DNA from: Niabella sp.
GTDB taxonomy: Bacteria; Bacteroidota; Bacteroidia; Chitinophagales; Chitinophagaceae
NCBI GenBank assembly: GCA_017744795.1
Contig: JAGIAQ010000006.1
Coordinates: 10,809 to 74,808, forward strand
DNA: 64,000 nt
Reading direction: 5' to 3'
Numbering within the stretch: the first letter of the stretch is position 1; every line of letters starts with the position of its first letter. Under the pieces are notes generated by a model. It was given only the letters and a program-made list of their open reading frames with translations. It had not been told where the DNA came from and made no database searches. Below are positions 41,583 through 50,236 of this stretch, in pieces. A program made the translations under genes and the position numbers.

Positions 41583-42812
41583 ATGAATAAAAAATTATTT
41601 CCATTGGCGTTAGGCGGCCTGGGGATTGGCACAACGGAATTCGTGATCATGGGTCTGTTGCCGGATGTAGCCGCTTCACTGAATATATCCATACCCGCCG
41701 CGGGCTACCTTATTTCGGCCTATGCGCTGGGGGTAGTGGTGGGCGCTCCATTATTGGTGGCGCTGTCCGCTAAATATCAGCCCAAAAGAATTTTGATAGG
41801 GTTAATGATACTGTTTACTTTATTTAACGGGTTATCGGCGTTGGCCCCGGGCTTCTATACGTTGTTTTTAGCACGCTTTTTTGCCGGGCTGCCCCATGGC
41901 GCTTTTTTTGGTGTGGGATCCATTGTGGCTTCCCGTTTGGCAAAAGAAGGCAAACAGGCACAGGCAATTTCCATGATGTTTGCAGGGTTAACCGTTGCAA
42001 ACCTGGCGATGGTACCGCTGGTTACCTTTATCGGGCATCATTTGAACTGGCGCTACGCGTTTGGTGTAGTGTCGGCAATTGGCCTGCTGACCATTGTCTT
42101 TCTGCATTTCTGGCTTCCGGCTCTTCCCAGCCAGAAAGCAACCAGTCTTAAAGAAGATATGCAGTTCCTGATGACGAAGCGGTCCTGGCTCATTATAGCC
42201 ATTACCGGGATCGGCTTTGGCGGGCTCTTTGCCTGGTTTAGTTATATAGCCCCCCTGATGACCCATGTGGCGGGATTTAGCGAAAACGCGATGTCATCCA
42301 TTATGATCCTCGCAGGCGGCGGTATGGTGGTCGGCAATCTTATTGGCGGCTATATGGCAGATCATATGCGCCCGGCAAAGGCATCGGCTATTTTATTGGG
42401 ATTGATGGTAGTAGGGTTGGTGGGCGTATTTCTCTTTTCAGGCAATCAGCCGGTTTCCCTGGCCCTTACCTTTATTTGCGGAGCGTTGTCCATGTCCTTG
42501 GGCACGCCCGTTAACATTATGATGATCCGCTCCGCGAAAAAATCAGAAATGATGGCAGCTGCAATCATGCAGGCGGCTTTTAATATTGCTAATTCTCTCG
42601 GCGCCTTTTTAGGCGGGGTTCCGTTGAAACAGGGATACAGCTATAATTACCCTTCATTAGTTGGGGCGCTGCTGGCATTAACAGGATTAGGACTGTGTAT
42701 CGTTTTTATTGTGCGTTATAAAAACGTACCGGCAGTAGAAACAAAACAAAAAAAGGGTTCTGTAAAAATAGTGCTTACTGCTCCAGAAAATTGCGAAGCG
42801 ACTTGTTCATGA
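41583..42812 (+). CDS. MFS transporter of the DHA1/AraJ type
   Basis: 409 residues with 12 membrane helices: LPLALGGLGIGTTEFVIMGLLPDVAASL opening, LFLARFFAGLPHGAFFGVGSIVA in helix 4-5, and a repeat of the fold in the second half. Related to E. coli AraJ/YdhP-type exporters of sugars, purines or drugs. Possible control through the palindrome 12 bp upstream. Its 3' end overlaps the convergent SRPBCC gene by 38 bp; the C-terminus beyond about residue 390 is polar (KQKKGSVKIVLTAPENCEATCS). Confidence 0.9.
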   Translation: MNKKLFPLALGGLGIGTTEFVIMGLLPDVAASLNISIPAAGYLISAYALGVVVGAPLLVALSAKYQPKRILIGLMILFTLFNGLSALAPGFYTLFLARFFAGLPHGAFFGVGSIVASRLAKEGKQAQAISMMFAGLTVANLAMVPLVTFIGHHLNWRYAFGVVSAIGLLTIVFLHFWLPALPSQKATSLKEDMQFLMTKRSWLIIAITGIGFGGLFAWFSYIAPLMTHVAGFSENAMSSIMILAGGGMVVGNLIGGYMADHMRPAKASAILLGLMVVGLVGVFLFSGNQPVSLALTFICGALSMSLGTPVNIMMIRSAKKSEMMAAAIMQAAFNIANSLGAFLGGVPLKQGYSYNYPSLVGALLALTGLGLCIVFIVRYKNVPAVETKQKKGSVKIVLTAPENCEATCS

Positions 42813-43200
42813 TCTGCTCCCAGCCCTGCTCATAATTTTCTTTTGCAAAGGCAGGACCTCCGTCTGCGAGCTGCTCCAGGCCGGAGTGCACCAGGCGCAC
42901 GCGGGTTTGATCGCCTTCGGGAAACAGTTCCCAGGTGAGTAGAGAACTGCCTTTGCTTTTGTCAGGATGCGTCCAGGTGTGCTGCAGTTTTTGAAGGGGG
43001 ATACACTCCGTAATAGTGCCCCGGTGCAGGTATTGCTTTTCCGGACCTTCATAGAAATCAAAACGGCTTCCGGGGCTGGTGTCAAAATCAGGGATGTCGA
43101 AATACCATTGGTGCATCTGGTCTTTGCTGGTAAGCGCCTGCCACACTTTTTCAACAGGCGCACCGTAACTAAATTCCTTTACTACTGTTTGCGGTTCCAT
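42775..43200 (-). CDS. SRPBCC (AHSA1-like) lipid/ligand-binding protein
   Basis: 141 residues with the AHSA1 pattern: EFSYGAPVEKVWQALTSKDQMHQWY at the start, RFDFYEGPEKQY in the middle, and a C-terminal helix (GWEQIMNKSLRNFLEQ). Binds a hydrophobic ligand; partner unknown. Convergent with the MFS gene, overlapping by 38 bp. Confidence 0.87.
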   Translation of the reverse strand: MEPQTVVKEFSYGAPVEKVWQALTSKDQMHQWYFDIPDFDTSPGSRFDFYEGPEKQYLHRGTITECIPLQKLQHTWTHPDKSKGSSLLTWELFPEGDQTRVRLVHSGLEQLADGGPAFAKENYEQGWEQIMNKSLRNFLEQ

Positions 43201-43278
43201 ACCATTCGTTTTTTATGACACAAAACTAAGTGCTTAGGCCACAAAGGCACTAAGCCACTGATTTATTATTCTTGGAGG

Positions 43279-43296
43279 CTTCGTGTATTCGTGGCA
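43279..43296 (-). repeat. Dispersed TGCCACnAATnCACGAA repeat, copy 3
   Basis: Reads TGCCACGAATACACGAAG on the minus strand. Next to it (43214-43262) lie CACAAA/ACTAAG words of another low-complexity repeat. Confidence 0.6.
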
Positions 43297-43322
43297 TCAG
43301 ACATTATATACTTGACTTAGCA

Positions 43323-43826
43323 CTAGGATATAGCAGCAAGATACATGCCGCCTTCCTGGTACACAGATCTTTTTGTGCTCAACAGGCTGAAGTTTTTAAA
43401 CCCCGTTCCGGTAGCCAGCGTTCTCGCCCTTTGCGACGGAACAGGATAAGGCACCCAGGGGTTGGCCTCCTGTGTATCGTATTCTATCAGGGCAATAATG
43501 CCGTCAGGCTGCAGCAAAGATTTTAGCCGGCCAATGAGTTTTAACTGATCACCGATATAGTGCAAAGAATTAGCCATTAAAATACCTGATAAGGGCGGTA
43601 CGGGAAGTGTATTTCTTTCAAAATCGAGTTGAAAAAAATGTATGCCCGGGTCATTAAAAACCTGCGGGCTTTTATCAAATGCGTAAACGGTACTCCTGGA
43701 CGGAAGCAAACTGATCAATGCACGGGTGAACAGGCCGCTGCCGCAACCCAGGTCTGCCCACAGTTGGGGGACCGTTTTGGAAAGAGGCAGCGCCCGGATC
43801 ATATTTTTTGCTTCCCCGATATCCAT
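43323..43826 (-). CDS. Class I SAM-dependent methyltransferase
   Basis: 167 residues. SAM-binding motif I LGCGSGLFTRAL (about residues 25-36), acidic turn in AFDKSPQVF and motif IV-like region GILMANSLHYIG. Short for the family: the usual C-terminal cap is minimal. Substrate unknown. Upstream DUF1569 gene ends 9 bp away, so cotranscription is likely. Confidence 0.85.
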   Translation of the reverse strand: MDIGEAKNMIRALPLSKTVPQLWADLGCGSGLFTRALISLLPSRSTVYAFDKSPQVFNDPGIHFFQLDFERNTLPVPPLSGILMANSLHYIGDQLKLIGRLKSLLQPDGIIALIEYDTQEANPWVPYPVPSQRARTLATGTGFKNFSLLSTKRSVYQEGGMYLAAIS

Positions 43827-43835
43827 TACTATCTT

Positions 43836-44288
43836 TTAAACGCCAAACTGCCGGAGGTGATGATCCAGGTGTTTGGCAAAAAGGTTGTTCCACTCCTCCT
43901 GGGTCAGCGGCCCGAAAGAATGTGATTCTTTCCCTTCAAAATGAGCACCGCCTAACTGCTGTGTTTGCTGAATATAACCGATCAAACGGGCCTGCTCTTT
44001 TTCAAAATCACGCGCGCCGGTGATCAGGAAAAAAGGTGCTGTTTTCATATTGTGCTTATAAGGCGTTTCATTCACTACTGTTTTTTTCACAAAGGTTTTC
44101 AGAATCCATTTTACAAACTTGCCGGGTTGGGGGTGTTTATCAGTGTATACCAACTCGTACATAACAGATAAATGCGCCAACATTTGATCCACACTCATTT
44201 TGCCCCATTGCGGCTGGCTTTTGGGCGTCAATAACTCAATACGCTTTATAAATGCCCCGGCTCCCTCCGGTGAAAAAATATTTGTCAT
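43836..44288 (-). CDS. DUF1569 domain protein
   Basis: 150 residues of the DinB-like helical fold: MTNIFSPEGAGAFIKRIELLTPKSQPQWGKMSVDQMLAHL at the start, His residues in AHL and HLDHHLRQ at the end that could bind a metal. ATG 44288 is preferred over the frame to 44315. Function unknown; the adjacent methyltransferase may share a pathway. Confidence 0.82.
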   Translation of the reverse strand: MTNIFSPEGAGAFIKRIELLTPKSQPQWGKMSVDQMLAHLSVMYELVYTDKHPQPGKFVKWILKTFVKKTVVNETPYKHNMKTAPFFLITGARDFEKEQARLIGYIQQTQQLGGAHFEGKESHSFGPLTQEEWNNLFAKHLDHHLRQFGV

Positions 44289-44378
44289 AAGAAGACTGTT
44301 TGATTTTGGTTGCAATATAAAAGTAAAATTTTTTATAATAACTCAGCAGGTGCTATTATTTTCCAGATTGCTTGTTGA

Positions 44379-47300
44379 CTATTGATCCGCATCCTCCTCT
44401 AAATCTTCGAGGTTGGAATACAGCTGGTTGTCTTTCACAAAATTGCACCAATGACAATCTTCCTTTCCGCAGCCTTTATAAAACTCACGGTTTTGAATAT
44501 GCTGCCAGGTAGACGCGATCTGTTGTTTTACGATTTCAGCGTGTTCGGGCAGCAATACCATTTTTTCCCGGACGAATTGTTTCTTTTCATCCGGCTCAAT
44601 GAAATCAAAGGCCACACTGGCTACCTGCCAGTTCTTTAATTCATAATGTTCTACCAGTAATTTATAAAATACTGCCTGCCGCCAATAATCGCCCCCCAAT
44701 GGTTCTTTATCATTCGGCGCCTTTAGTTTTTTCTGGGCATAGCTCACGTTCCCGGTTTTATAATCCACCACATTCACTTCCCTGCCGTTAAATTCCAGTT
44801 TATCCAGTTTCCCTTTCAGTGGCACGCCGTCCAGCACAACATTTTTTATATTCAGCTCTACCACTACGACTTTATTCCAGGAATCAATATAGTTGTTGTA
44901 ATATTCCGGTAGAATGATAGCTCCCTGTTCCATCCTGCGGGTAAATGCTTCTTTCGTGAAGTTTTGCCGGTGACGCTGCATGTACCATTTGAAATCTTCA
45001 TAGAGGGTTGCTGCCGGCGGAAAATTATTATCCTTGTCCTCTTTCATTTTCCGGAAAAGGCGTTCCAATGCAAAGTGGATGGCGCTCCCAAATTCTGTAT
45101 TTTCATTTTTGCCCGAAGGGATGCGCAGTAAATTCTGATAATAGAATTTCAGCGGACAATCCAGGTAACTATTCAGCGCCGTTACATTCATTACAAATTT
45201 ATCGAGTAGCGGTGTAATGAATTCCTCCTCATTAGCTGCGATTGTGGGCGCCTGTGCAGTAAATTGCAACTGGCGGAAGGCCGTCATCGCATCGTTGTCA
45301 ATGGCGCGATAGTTTACGGCGATCTCATGCTGTTCCTGTATCTCTGCAATAAACCGCGAAGGCTCTAATTCTTTTCCGGCATTGTTCATTTTAGACCAGG
45401 AGATATATAAATATTTTTCCGCGCGTGTAATGGCTACATAAAACACCCGGCGCAATTCCTCAAGGGCATCACCTTCGGGCTGAGAGCTAAAAACGGTATC
45501 GGGCAATTTGAAGATCACCGGCATCGACCGCTTTTTTTCCCAGTAGCTGGCATTGGTTCCTGCAAGGAATACATATTCAAATTCCAGCCCTTTACTTCCA
45601 TGCGCCGTTAACAGGTTTACGCCTTTGTCATTGCCAATGGTGCGCATTAGCGAAAGCGGGATCTTTTCTTTCTCCATTGTGCTGATGATACTGATCAGCT
45701 CCGGAAGATTCAGGGACGGGTTGCGACTGTTTTCCTCCTTGATAAAATCAAAAAAAGAAGCCAGCAATTGCATCAGCAGGGCTTTTTCAGAGTGGTGCAA
45801 AATATAGGGTAATACGCCCGCATAGCGGATGATATTCTCTGTTAATTGTTGCAGGGTTACATTAGATACATCGCCGATCAGCTGCTCAAAAGCAAGGCTG
45901 AAATTTTTTAATCCATTGTGAATACCTGTGTCAAATAAATCGGCCGCAGGCGCATTGGTTTTTTCGGATAACAATTGTCGCAAAGAAGTTGCCGCTCCCT
46001 TGTATTGCAGCCGGTTGACCTCCGTATTCAATTTTGCAATTTCTATGGGCGGGATCTTATAAAAATCGTAATGCAATATTTCGAATAACAATTCATCACC
46101 TCCATAGGGAATATCGTGCTCCTCATCAAGGTATCTTAAAATAGTGATGATCTTTTTTATAAAAGGATGCTGCAACAGGTTGATGGGCCGCTTGCTGAAA
46201 ACCGGAATGTCCATCAGCCGGAAATAGTTGGCTAATTCCTCCCCGTATTTATTCTCTTTATAAATTACCGCGATGCGCCCCGGGGAGACGCCCTGTTTGA
46301 GGAGTTGCTCCACACTCAGGCAAATGCCCGCCATTTCTTCCTTCTCACTGTTGTATTCTATTAATTCAGGTGGGATGGTAAGCTGGTTAATGGTGGCATT
46401 GGCTGCGATCAGTTCCTTGCTTAATCCGGGAAGCTGGGTCACCAGCCGTTCGGCATTTTTTGAGATCACCGATTTTGATACATCCAATATAGGCTGAATG
46501 CTGCGGTAGTTATTAGTGAGTATCACGGTTTTCAGTTCCTGCTGATATTGCTGCGCAAAATCAAGCATATTCTGCACATTTGCGCCCTGGAAGCGGTAGA
46601 TGCTTTGGTCATCATCCCCCACAACAAATACATTGGGTTGTTCCCAGAAACTGATGAGCAGCTGCACGATCCGGTTCTGCGTACCGCTCGTATCCTGGAA
46701 CTCATCTACCAGGATGTAATGATACCGCTCCTGGTAATCGCGCAGCAGCGATTCATTTTCTTCAAAGGCGCGGATGACCCAGTTGATCATGTCGTCAAAA
46801 TCGTAGCGCCGTTCTTCATTCATCAGTTTTTGAAACCGGCTGAACTCATTAACCGCAGCGCGCACCCGTTCTACCTTTTCGGTTGCCTCCGCTATCTGAT
46901 CGGTTCGCAGATCTCCTTTTTTAAAATCCTTTACTGCCCGTTTGGCGATATATTCTGAACGGTTGGGCAGATCGCCGATATACTCGTCAATTTTTTGATT
47001 GATAAACTCCGGCGTCCAGCCTTCCCGTTTCATAGCCGAGAACAGGTTCTGGAGGTGCTGCGCATCAAAATAAACATCCCCGCGGTAGCGCTTTAAAGGA
47101 TGATTCTTAGGAAAGCTGTCGATCAGCCGTTTAAAATATTCAATGCGCTCCAGTTCAGAAACCGGGTCCAGTGCGGTTTTCTCAAACAGGGAAAGATTGT
47201 CCTGGATAACATCGTTGCAAAACGCATGAAAGGTGTAAATATTCACCTTATAGGCATCTGCGCCAATAAATTGCTGCAGGCGTTTGCGCATGGCCACCAC

Positions 47301-47525
47301 ACCTGCGTCCGTATAGGTAAGACAAAGAATATTTTCGGGCAGCGCATCCGTGTCCAGCAGGATCTTCCCGATGCGGGCCGCCAGGATCTGTGTTTTGCCG
47401 GTACCGGGGCCGGCAATAACCATAACTGGTCCTTCCAGGGTGTCTACCGCTATTCGCTGTTGCTCGTTCAGGCGTTGATAAGTCTCTTTAAATTTTTCTT
47501 CTATTTTCTGTTTGGGAAACGACAT
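44379..47525 (-). CDS. UvrD/RecB-type helicase fused to a PD-(D/E)XK nuclease with a cysteine cluster
   Basis: 1048 residues. N-terminal superfamily I helicase: Walker A GPGTGKTQ (about residue 37), Walker B VDEFQDTS, motif VI VAITRAEKYLYISW. C-terminal nuclease: DCPLKFYY, VDYKTGN (catalytic D-x n-K-T), and cysteines in CGKEDCHWC, the pattern of an AddB-like [4Fe-4S] site (first Cys in DCPLKF). Probably a double-strand break processing enzyme. The start at 47525 (MSFPKQKIEEKF) avoids 36 residues that precede the helicase fold. Stands alone. Confidence 0.9.
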   Translation of the reverse strand: MSFPKQKIEEKFKETYQRLNEQQRIAVDTLEGPVMVIAGPGTGKTQILAARIGKILLDTDALPENILCLTYTDAGVVAMRKRLQQFIGADAYKVNIYTFHAFCNDVIQDNLSLFEKTALDPVSELERIEYFKRLIDSFPKNHPLKRYRGDVYFDAQHLQNLFSAMKREGWTPEFINQKIDEYIGDLPNRSEYIAKRAVKDFKKGDLRTDQIAEATEKVERVRAAVNEFSRFQKLMNEERRYDFDDMINWVIRAFEENESLLRDYQERYHYILVDEFQDTSGTQNRIVQLLISFWEQPNVFVVGDDDQSIYRFQGANVQNMLDFAQQYQQELKTVILTNNYRSIQPILDVSKSVISKNAERLVTQLPGLSKELIAANATINQLTIPPELIEYNSEKEEMAGICLSVEQLLKQGVSPGRIAVIYKENKYGEELANYFRLMDIPVFSKRPINLLQHPFIKKIITILRYLDEEHDIPYGGDELLFEILHYDFYKIPPIEIAKLNTEVNRLQYKGAATSLRQLLSEKTNAPAADLFDTGIHNGLKNFSLAFEQLIGDVSNVTLQQLTENIIRYAGVLPYILHHSEKALLMQLLASFFDFIKEENSRNPSLNLPELISIISTMEKEKIPLSLMRTIGNDKGVNLLTAHGSKGLEFEYVFLAGTNASYWEKKRSMPVIFKLPDTVFSSQPEGDALEELRRVFYVAITRAEKYLYISWSKMNNAGKELEPSRFIAEIQEQHEIAVNYRAIDNDAMTAFRQLQFTAQAPTIAANEEEFITPLLDKFVMNVTALNSYLDCPLKFYYQNLLRIPSGKNENTEFGSAIHFALERLFRKMKEDKDNNFPPAATLYEDFKWYMQRHRQNFTKEAFTRRMEQGAIILPEYYNNYIDSWNKVVVVELNIKNVVLDGVPLKGKLDKLEFNGREVNVVDYKTGNVSYAQKKLKAPNDKEPLGGDYWRQAVFYKLLVEHYELKNWQVASVAFDFIEPDEKKQFVREKMVLLPEHAEIVKQQIASTWQHIQNREFYKGCGKEDCHWCNFVKDNQLYSNLEDLEEDADQ

Positions 47526-47661
47526 GCTTATAATAGTTAACAGTTTAAACCCGTAATGGGCGAACAAGTTAACAAATTCCGGATTATTTAGTTGCGAAGA
47601 AGCTACGAATTCCAGCGTTCTGCGTTGCAGCATGATTTAAGGATATAACGAAATGTAAAGG

Positions 47662-47768
47662 TAAACCACAGAGAATAATGCAGAGAAGGCGCAGAGATTA
47701 CAGAGGCGGACCATTGACTAGCAGGGTGCTGTGTTCTCTGTGTTAAAGCTCTGTTTCCCCTGTGGTTA
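47662..47768. repeat. Imperfect long hairpin with CACAGAGAA words
   Basis: AACCACA (about 47664-47670) / TGTGGTT (47761-47767) outer arms, with CACAGAGAA / TTCTCTGTG pairing inside. Confidence 0.6.
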
Positions 47769-47827
47769 AAACAATTTAGTTGTACAGAATACGCGAATGA
47801 GTTGTTTTGCATGACTTAAAAGAATGA

Positions 47828-47916
47828 CTCACAGATTCCACGGATTTTCACAGAAAAGATCAGTGATTGTGCAGAAAATACAAACCACTTCTGTGAAAAT
47901 CTGAGCAATCTGTGAG
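47828..47916. repeat. Long inverted repeat upstream of tadA
   Basis: Outer arms CTCACAGATT (47828-47837) / AATCTGTGAG (47907-47916), inner arms GATTTTCACAGAA (47843-47855) / TTCTGTGAAAATC (47889-47901); all perfect. A related single unit lies near 25747-25780. Confidence 0.8.
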
Positions 47917-47992
47917 ATACCAAAAATGTTCATACTCTATAATTTTCTTCTGTGTGTTTTTAATTTTTGCGTTCTTTGTTAAAACAAATCTG

Positions 47993-48430
47993 GTGAGCGA
48001 CGAATATTTTATGCAGCTGGCGCTAAAAGAAGCGCAACGGGCGTTTGAAGAGGAGGAGATACCGATTGGGGCAGTTGTGGTTGCTCAAGACCGTGTAATT
48101 GCGCGGGGCTATAACATGACTGAAAAGCTCAATGACCCTACAGCTCATGCAGAAATGATCGCCCTTACATCTGCGTTTAATCACCTGGGCGCAAAATACC
48201 TACCGGATGCTACCCTTTATGTTACCGTAGAGCCCTGCGTTATGTGTGCGGGGGCTTTGTATTGGAGCAAGATCAGCCGGGTGGTTTGGGGCGCCTCAGA
48301 CAGCAAGAACGGCTTTAGCCGCGTGCATCCCGGCGTTTCACCCTTTCATCCCAAAACGCAGCTCACCACGGGTATTCTTGAAGCCGAGTGCGCCGCTTTG
48401 ATGAAAGAATTTTTCAGAAATAAAAGATAA
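47993..48430 (+). CDS. tadA: tRNA adenosine(34) deaminase (TadA-type nucleoside deaminase)
   Basis: 145 residues. Zinc deaminase site: HAEMIAL (H-x-E) and PCVMC (PCxxC), with the usual EALKEAQ-like first helix (FMQLALKEAQRAFEEEEIPIGAVVV). GTG 47993 (VSDEYFM) is chosen because TadA proteins open this way; the longer frame to 47912 would translate into a repeat. Converts wobble adenosine to inosine in tRNA-Arg, though other nucleoside deaminases share the fold. Confidence 0.88.
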   Translation: MSDEYFMQLALKEAQRAFEEEEIPIGAVVVAQDRVIARGYNMTEKLNDPTAHAEMIALTSAFNHLGAKYLPDATLYVTVEPCVMCAGALYWSKISRVVWGASDSKNGFSRVHPGVSPFHPKTQLTTGILEAECAALMKEFFRNKR

Positions 48431-48757
48431 GTATCGCACCATTGAAAATGTGTCAGGGCATTCTTTGCCAGCGATAAACCCTACTAAAAACAAACCTGCC
48501 CGGCTTTCCGGCGGCCTTTGACCATTCCCATTATCACTATTCTTTATAAAATTCCGGCGTAGTTTTTATGCTAACATAGGATCAATCGGGTAAATCCGGC
48601 ACTATATATTAATATATTAAATTATCAATATATTAATTATTCTATTTATCGATTCTCCTTTACTAATTATTTCGTATATTGTTTGTATCATTTTGTAGTT
48701 ATAAAACAGAACAAGATCGTTTTAACAATATAATAAAATATAATTAAAATATTAAAT
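48431..48757. other. AT-rich intergenic region upstream of the orphan gene
   Basis: 327 bp, right half strongly AT-rich. A perfect 11-bp inverted repeat ATTAATATATT (48608-48618) / AATATATTAAT (48627-48637) is present. No gene found. Confidence 0.6.
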
Positions 48758-49336
48758 ATGAATAAGACGCAGCTTGTAAAAAATGTATATTTCTATTATC
48801 CGAAAGGAGTGAACCCGGCAGCAGATCCAACCGGGTACGACAGGGCTTATTCAAGAAGGAAGCGTTCCGCCCGGATCCTGAAGGAACGGCTCAGTGATCA
48901 GTGGGAAGCATTTGTGCAGGCGCTAAAAGAACAAGTGCCACAGCACCAGCTAAAAGATCAAACCGGGCTTTATCTTAATAAGTTTTGCTTTTACCTGGAT
49001 TATTCTTCCAACGAAAACCGCGGGTTGTTTAAAGTACACATCCTCTTAAGCGTATTAATGCCCTGGCACAGTATCGTAGTGACCGACTTTATGGACTATA
49101 ATGGAGCGATGTTACTGGATCATGACCAGTTTTGTTTGAATAATGAAGCAGGCTACCGGCGCTACCAGGAAGAAATGCGGGTTGTTGATCACCTGTTGCA
49201 AATCCATTTTAACTCAGAGCTAGTGCTGTACCGGGATCTTAATAAAATAATGATGCCCGGGGCTTATTTAAAAACGAAAAAAGCAAACGTAAATATGTTC
49301 GACCTAGTTTTTGCTAATTATTTTACTAACTTTTAA
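48758..49336 (+). CDS. Orphan 192-residue protein, unknown function
   Basis: Basic protein with no signal peptide, beginning MNKTQLVKNVYFYYPKGVNPAADPTGYDRAYSRRKRS. The middle contains NKFCFYLDYSSNENRGLFKVHILLSVLMPWHSIVVTDFMDYNG, a beta-rich segment; the end is RDLNKIMMPGAYLKTKKANVNMFDLVFANYF. No domain recognised. The upstream region is unusually AT-rich, hinting at a transferred or specially regulated gene. Followed by the superoxide dismutase gene 127 bp on. Confidence 0.6.
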   Translation: MNKTQLVKNVYFYYPKGVNPAADPTGYDRAYSRRKRSARILKERLSDQWEAFVQALKEQVPQHQLKDQTGLYLNKFCFYLDYSSNENRGLFKVHILLSVLMPWHSIVVTDFMDYNGAMLLDHDQFCLNNEAGYRRYQEEMRVVDHLLQIHFNSELVLYRDLNKIMMPGAYLKTKKANVNMFDLVFANYFTNF

Positions 49337-49380
49337 ATAACTTCTGTTAAAGGCCTGTGGCTGAATTTTTGTTGTATTTG

Positions 49381-49413
49381 TTTGTGTTACACAACTATAA
49401 TAGGCTACTTTTG
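49381..49413 (+). promoter_or_regulatory. Promoter of the superoxide dismutase gene
   Basis: -33 TTTG (49381-49384), 21-bp spacer, -7 TACTTTTG (49406-49413). Predicted start about 49419, giving a 45-nt leader. A small inverted repeat TGTGTTACACA sits next to the -33 element. Confidence 0.7.
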
Positions 49414-49463
49414 TTATAGTTACAAAGCAAAAGATTTAATCACAAATAAAAAATAATAAGATC

Positions 49464-50066
49464 ATGGCATTTACACTACCAGCCCTCCCTTATGCGTTTG
49501 ATGCACTGGAGCCGCACATTGACAAGGAAACAATGGAAATCCATCACGACAGGCACCATAAAGCGTATGTTGATAATTTGAATAAGGCGATTGAAGGGAC
49601 CGAGAACGAAAATAAATCGCTGGATGAATTAGTAAAAAATGCGGGCACTATTTCTGCTGCGGTTCGTAATAACGGCGGCGGTCACTGGAACCACTCTTTT
49701 TTCTGGGAGATTCTTGGCCCCAACGGCGGCGGCGCACCCTCTGGTAAATTGGCCGAAGCAATTGATGCAACTTTTGGTTCACTGGACGGATTAAAAGAAA
49801 AAATAAATACAGCCGGTGCTACGCGTTTTGGAAGCGGCTGGGCCTGGCTGATCGTTAAAGATGGCAAGCTGGAAGTAACTTCAACCCCCAACCAGGACAA
49901 CCCTTTGATGGATGTGGCTGAAGTAAAAGGCACACCCATTTTAGGAGTAGATGTATGGGAACATGCGTACTACCTGAAATACCAGAACAAACGCCCCGAT
50001 TATTTAAAAGCGTTCTGGAATGCGGTGAACTGGAAGAAGGTAGAAGCGCATTTTGAAGCTGCTTAA
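49464..50066 (+). CDS. Superoxide dismutase (Fe/Mn type)
   Basis: Disproportionates superoxide. 200 residues with the metal-binding His27 ([13 protein letters not shown]), His77 (WNHSFFW) and the Asp and His of DVWEHAYYL. The NQDNP segment with its Gln resembles manganese enzymes, but metal choice is hard to call in Bacteroidota and cambialistic use is common. Own promoter and terminator: a single-gene unit. Confidence 0.95.
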   Translation: MAFTLPALPYAFDALEPHIDKETMEIHHDRHHKAYVDNLNKAIEGTENENKSLDELVKNAGTISAAVRNNGGGHWNHSFFWEILGPNGGGAPSGKLAEAIDATFGSLDGLKEKINTAGATRFGSGWAWLIVKDGKLEVTSTPNQDNPLMDVAEVKGTPILGVDVWEHAYYLKYQNKRPDYLKAFWNAVNWKKVEAHFEAA

Positions 50067-50181
50067 AAAACATTAAGGTTGGGTTAAGAAGTTAAGGGTC
50101 ATTAAGATTTGCTGATGCCTTTATGACTTTCGAAGGCCTTTTTTAAAAGCTGTTTAAAAATAATCGTACTGAAGAAATAGA

Positions 50182-50212
50182 AAAAGCCCGGTATTGCGCC
50201 GGGCTTTTCTTT
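50182..50212. terminator. Bidirectional terminator between sodA-like and Gfo/Idh genes
   Basis: AAAAGCCCGG (50182-50191) / CCGGGCTTTT (50199-50208) with loop TATTGCG; T tract on the plus side, A tract on the other. Confidence 0.9.
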
Positions 50213-50236
50213 TTAAAACACCTAAAGTACTTCTTA

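Larger units (their letters stand above)
47526..47992. other. Intergenic region with two long inverted repeats
   Basis: 467 bp between divergent genes holding the repeats at 47662-47768 and 47828-47916. No other gene recognised. Confidence 0.6.

Noticed and set aside
47662-47916. CRISPR array
   Set aside because: Inverted, not direct, repeats; no regular spacers and no cas genes.
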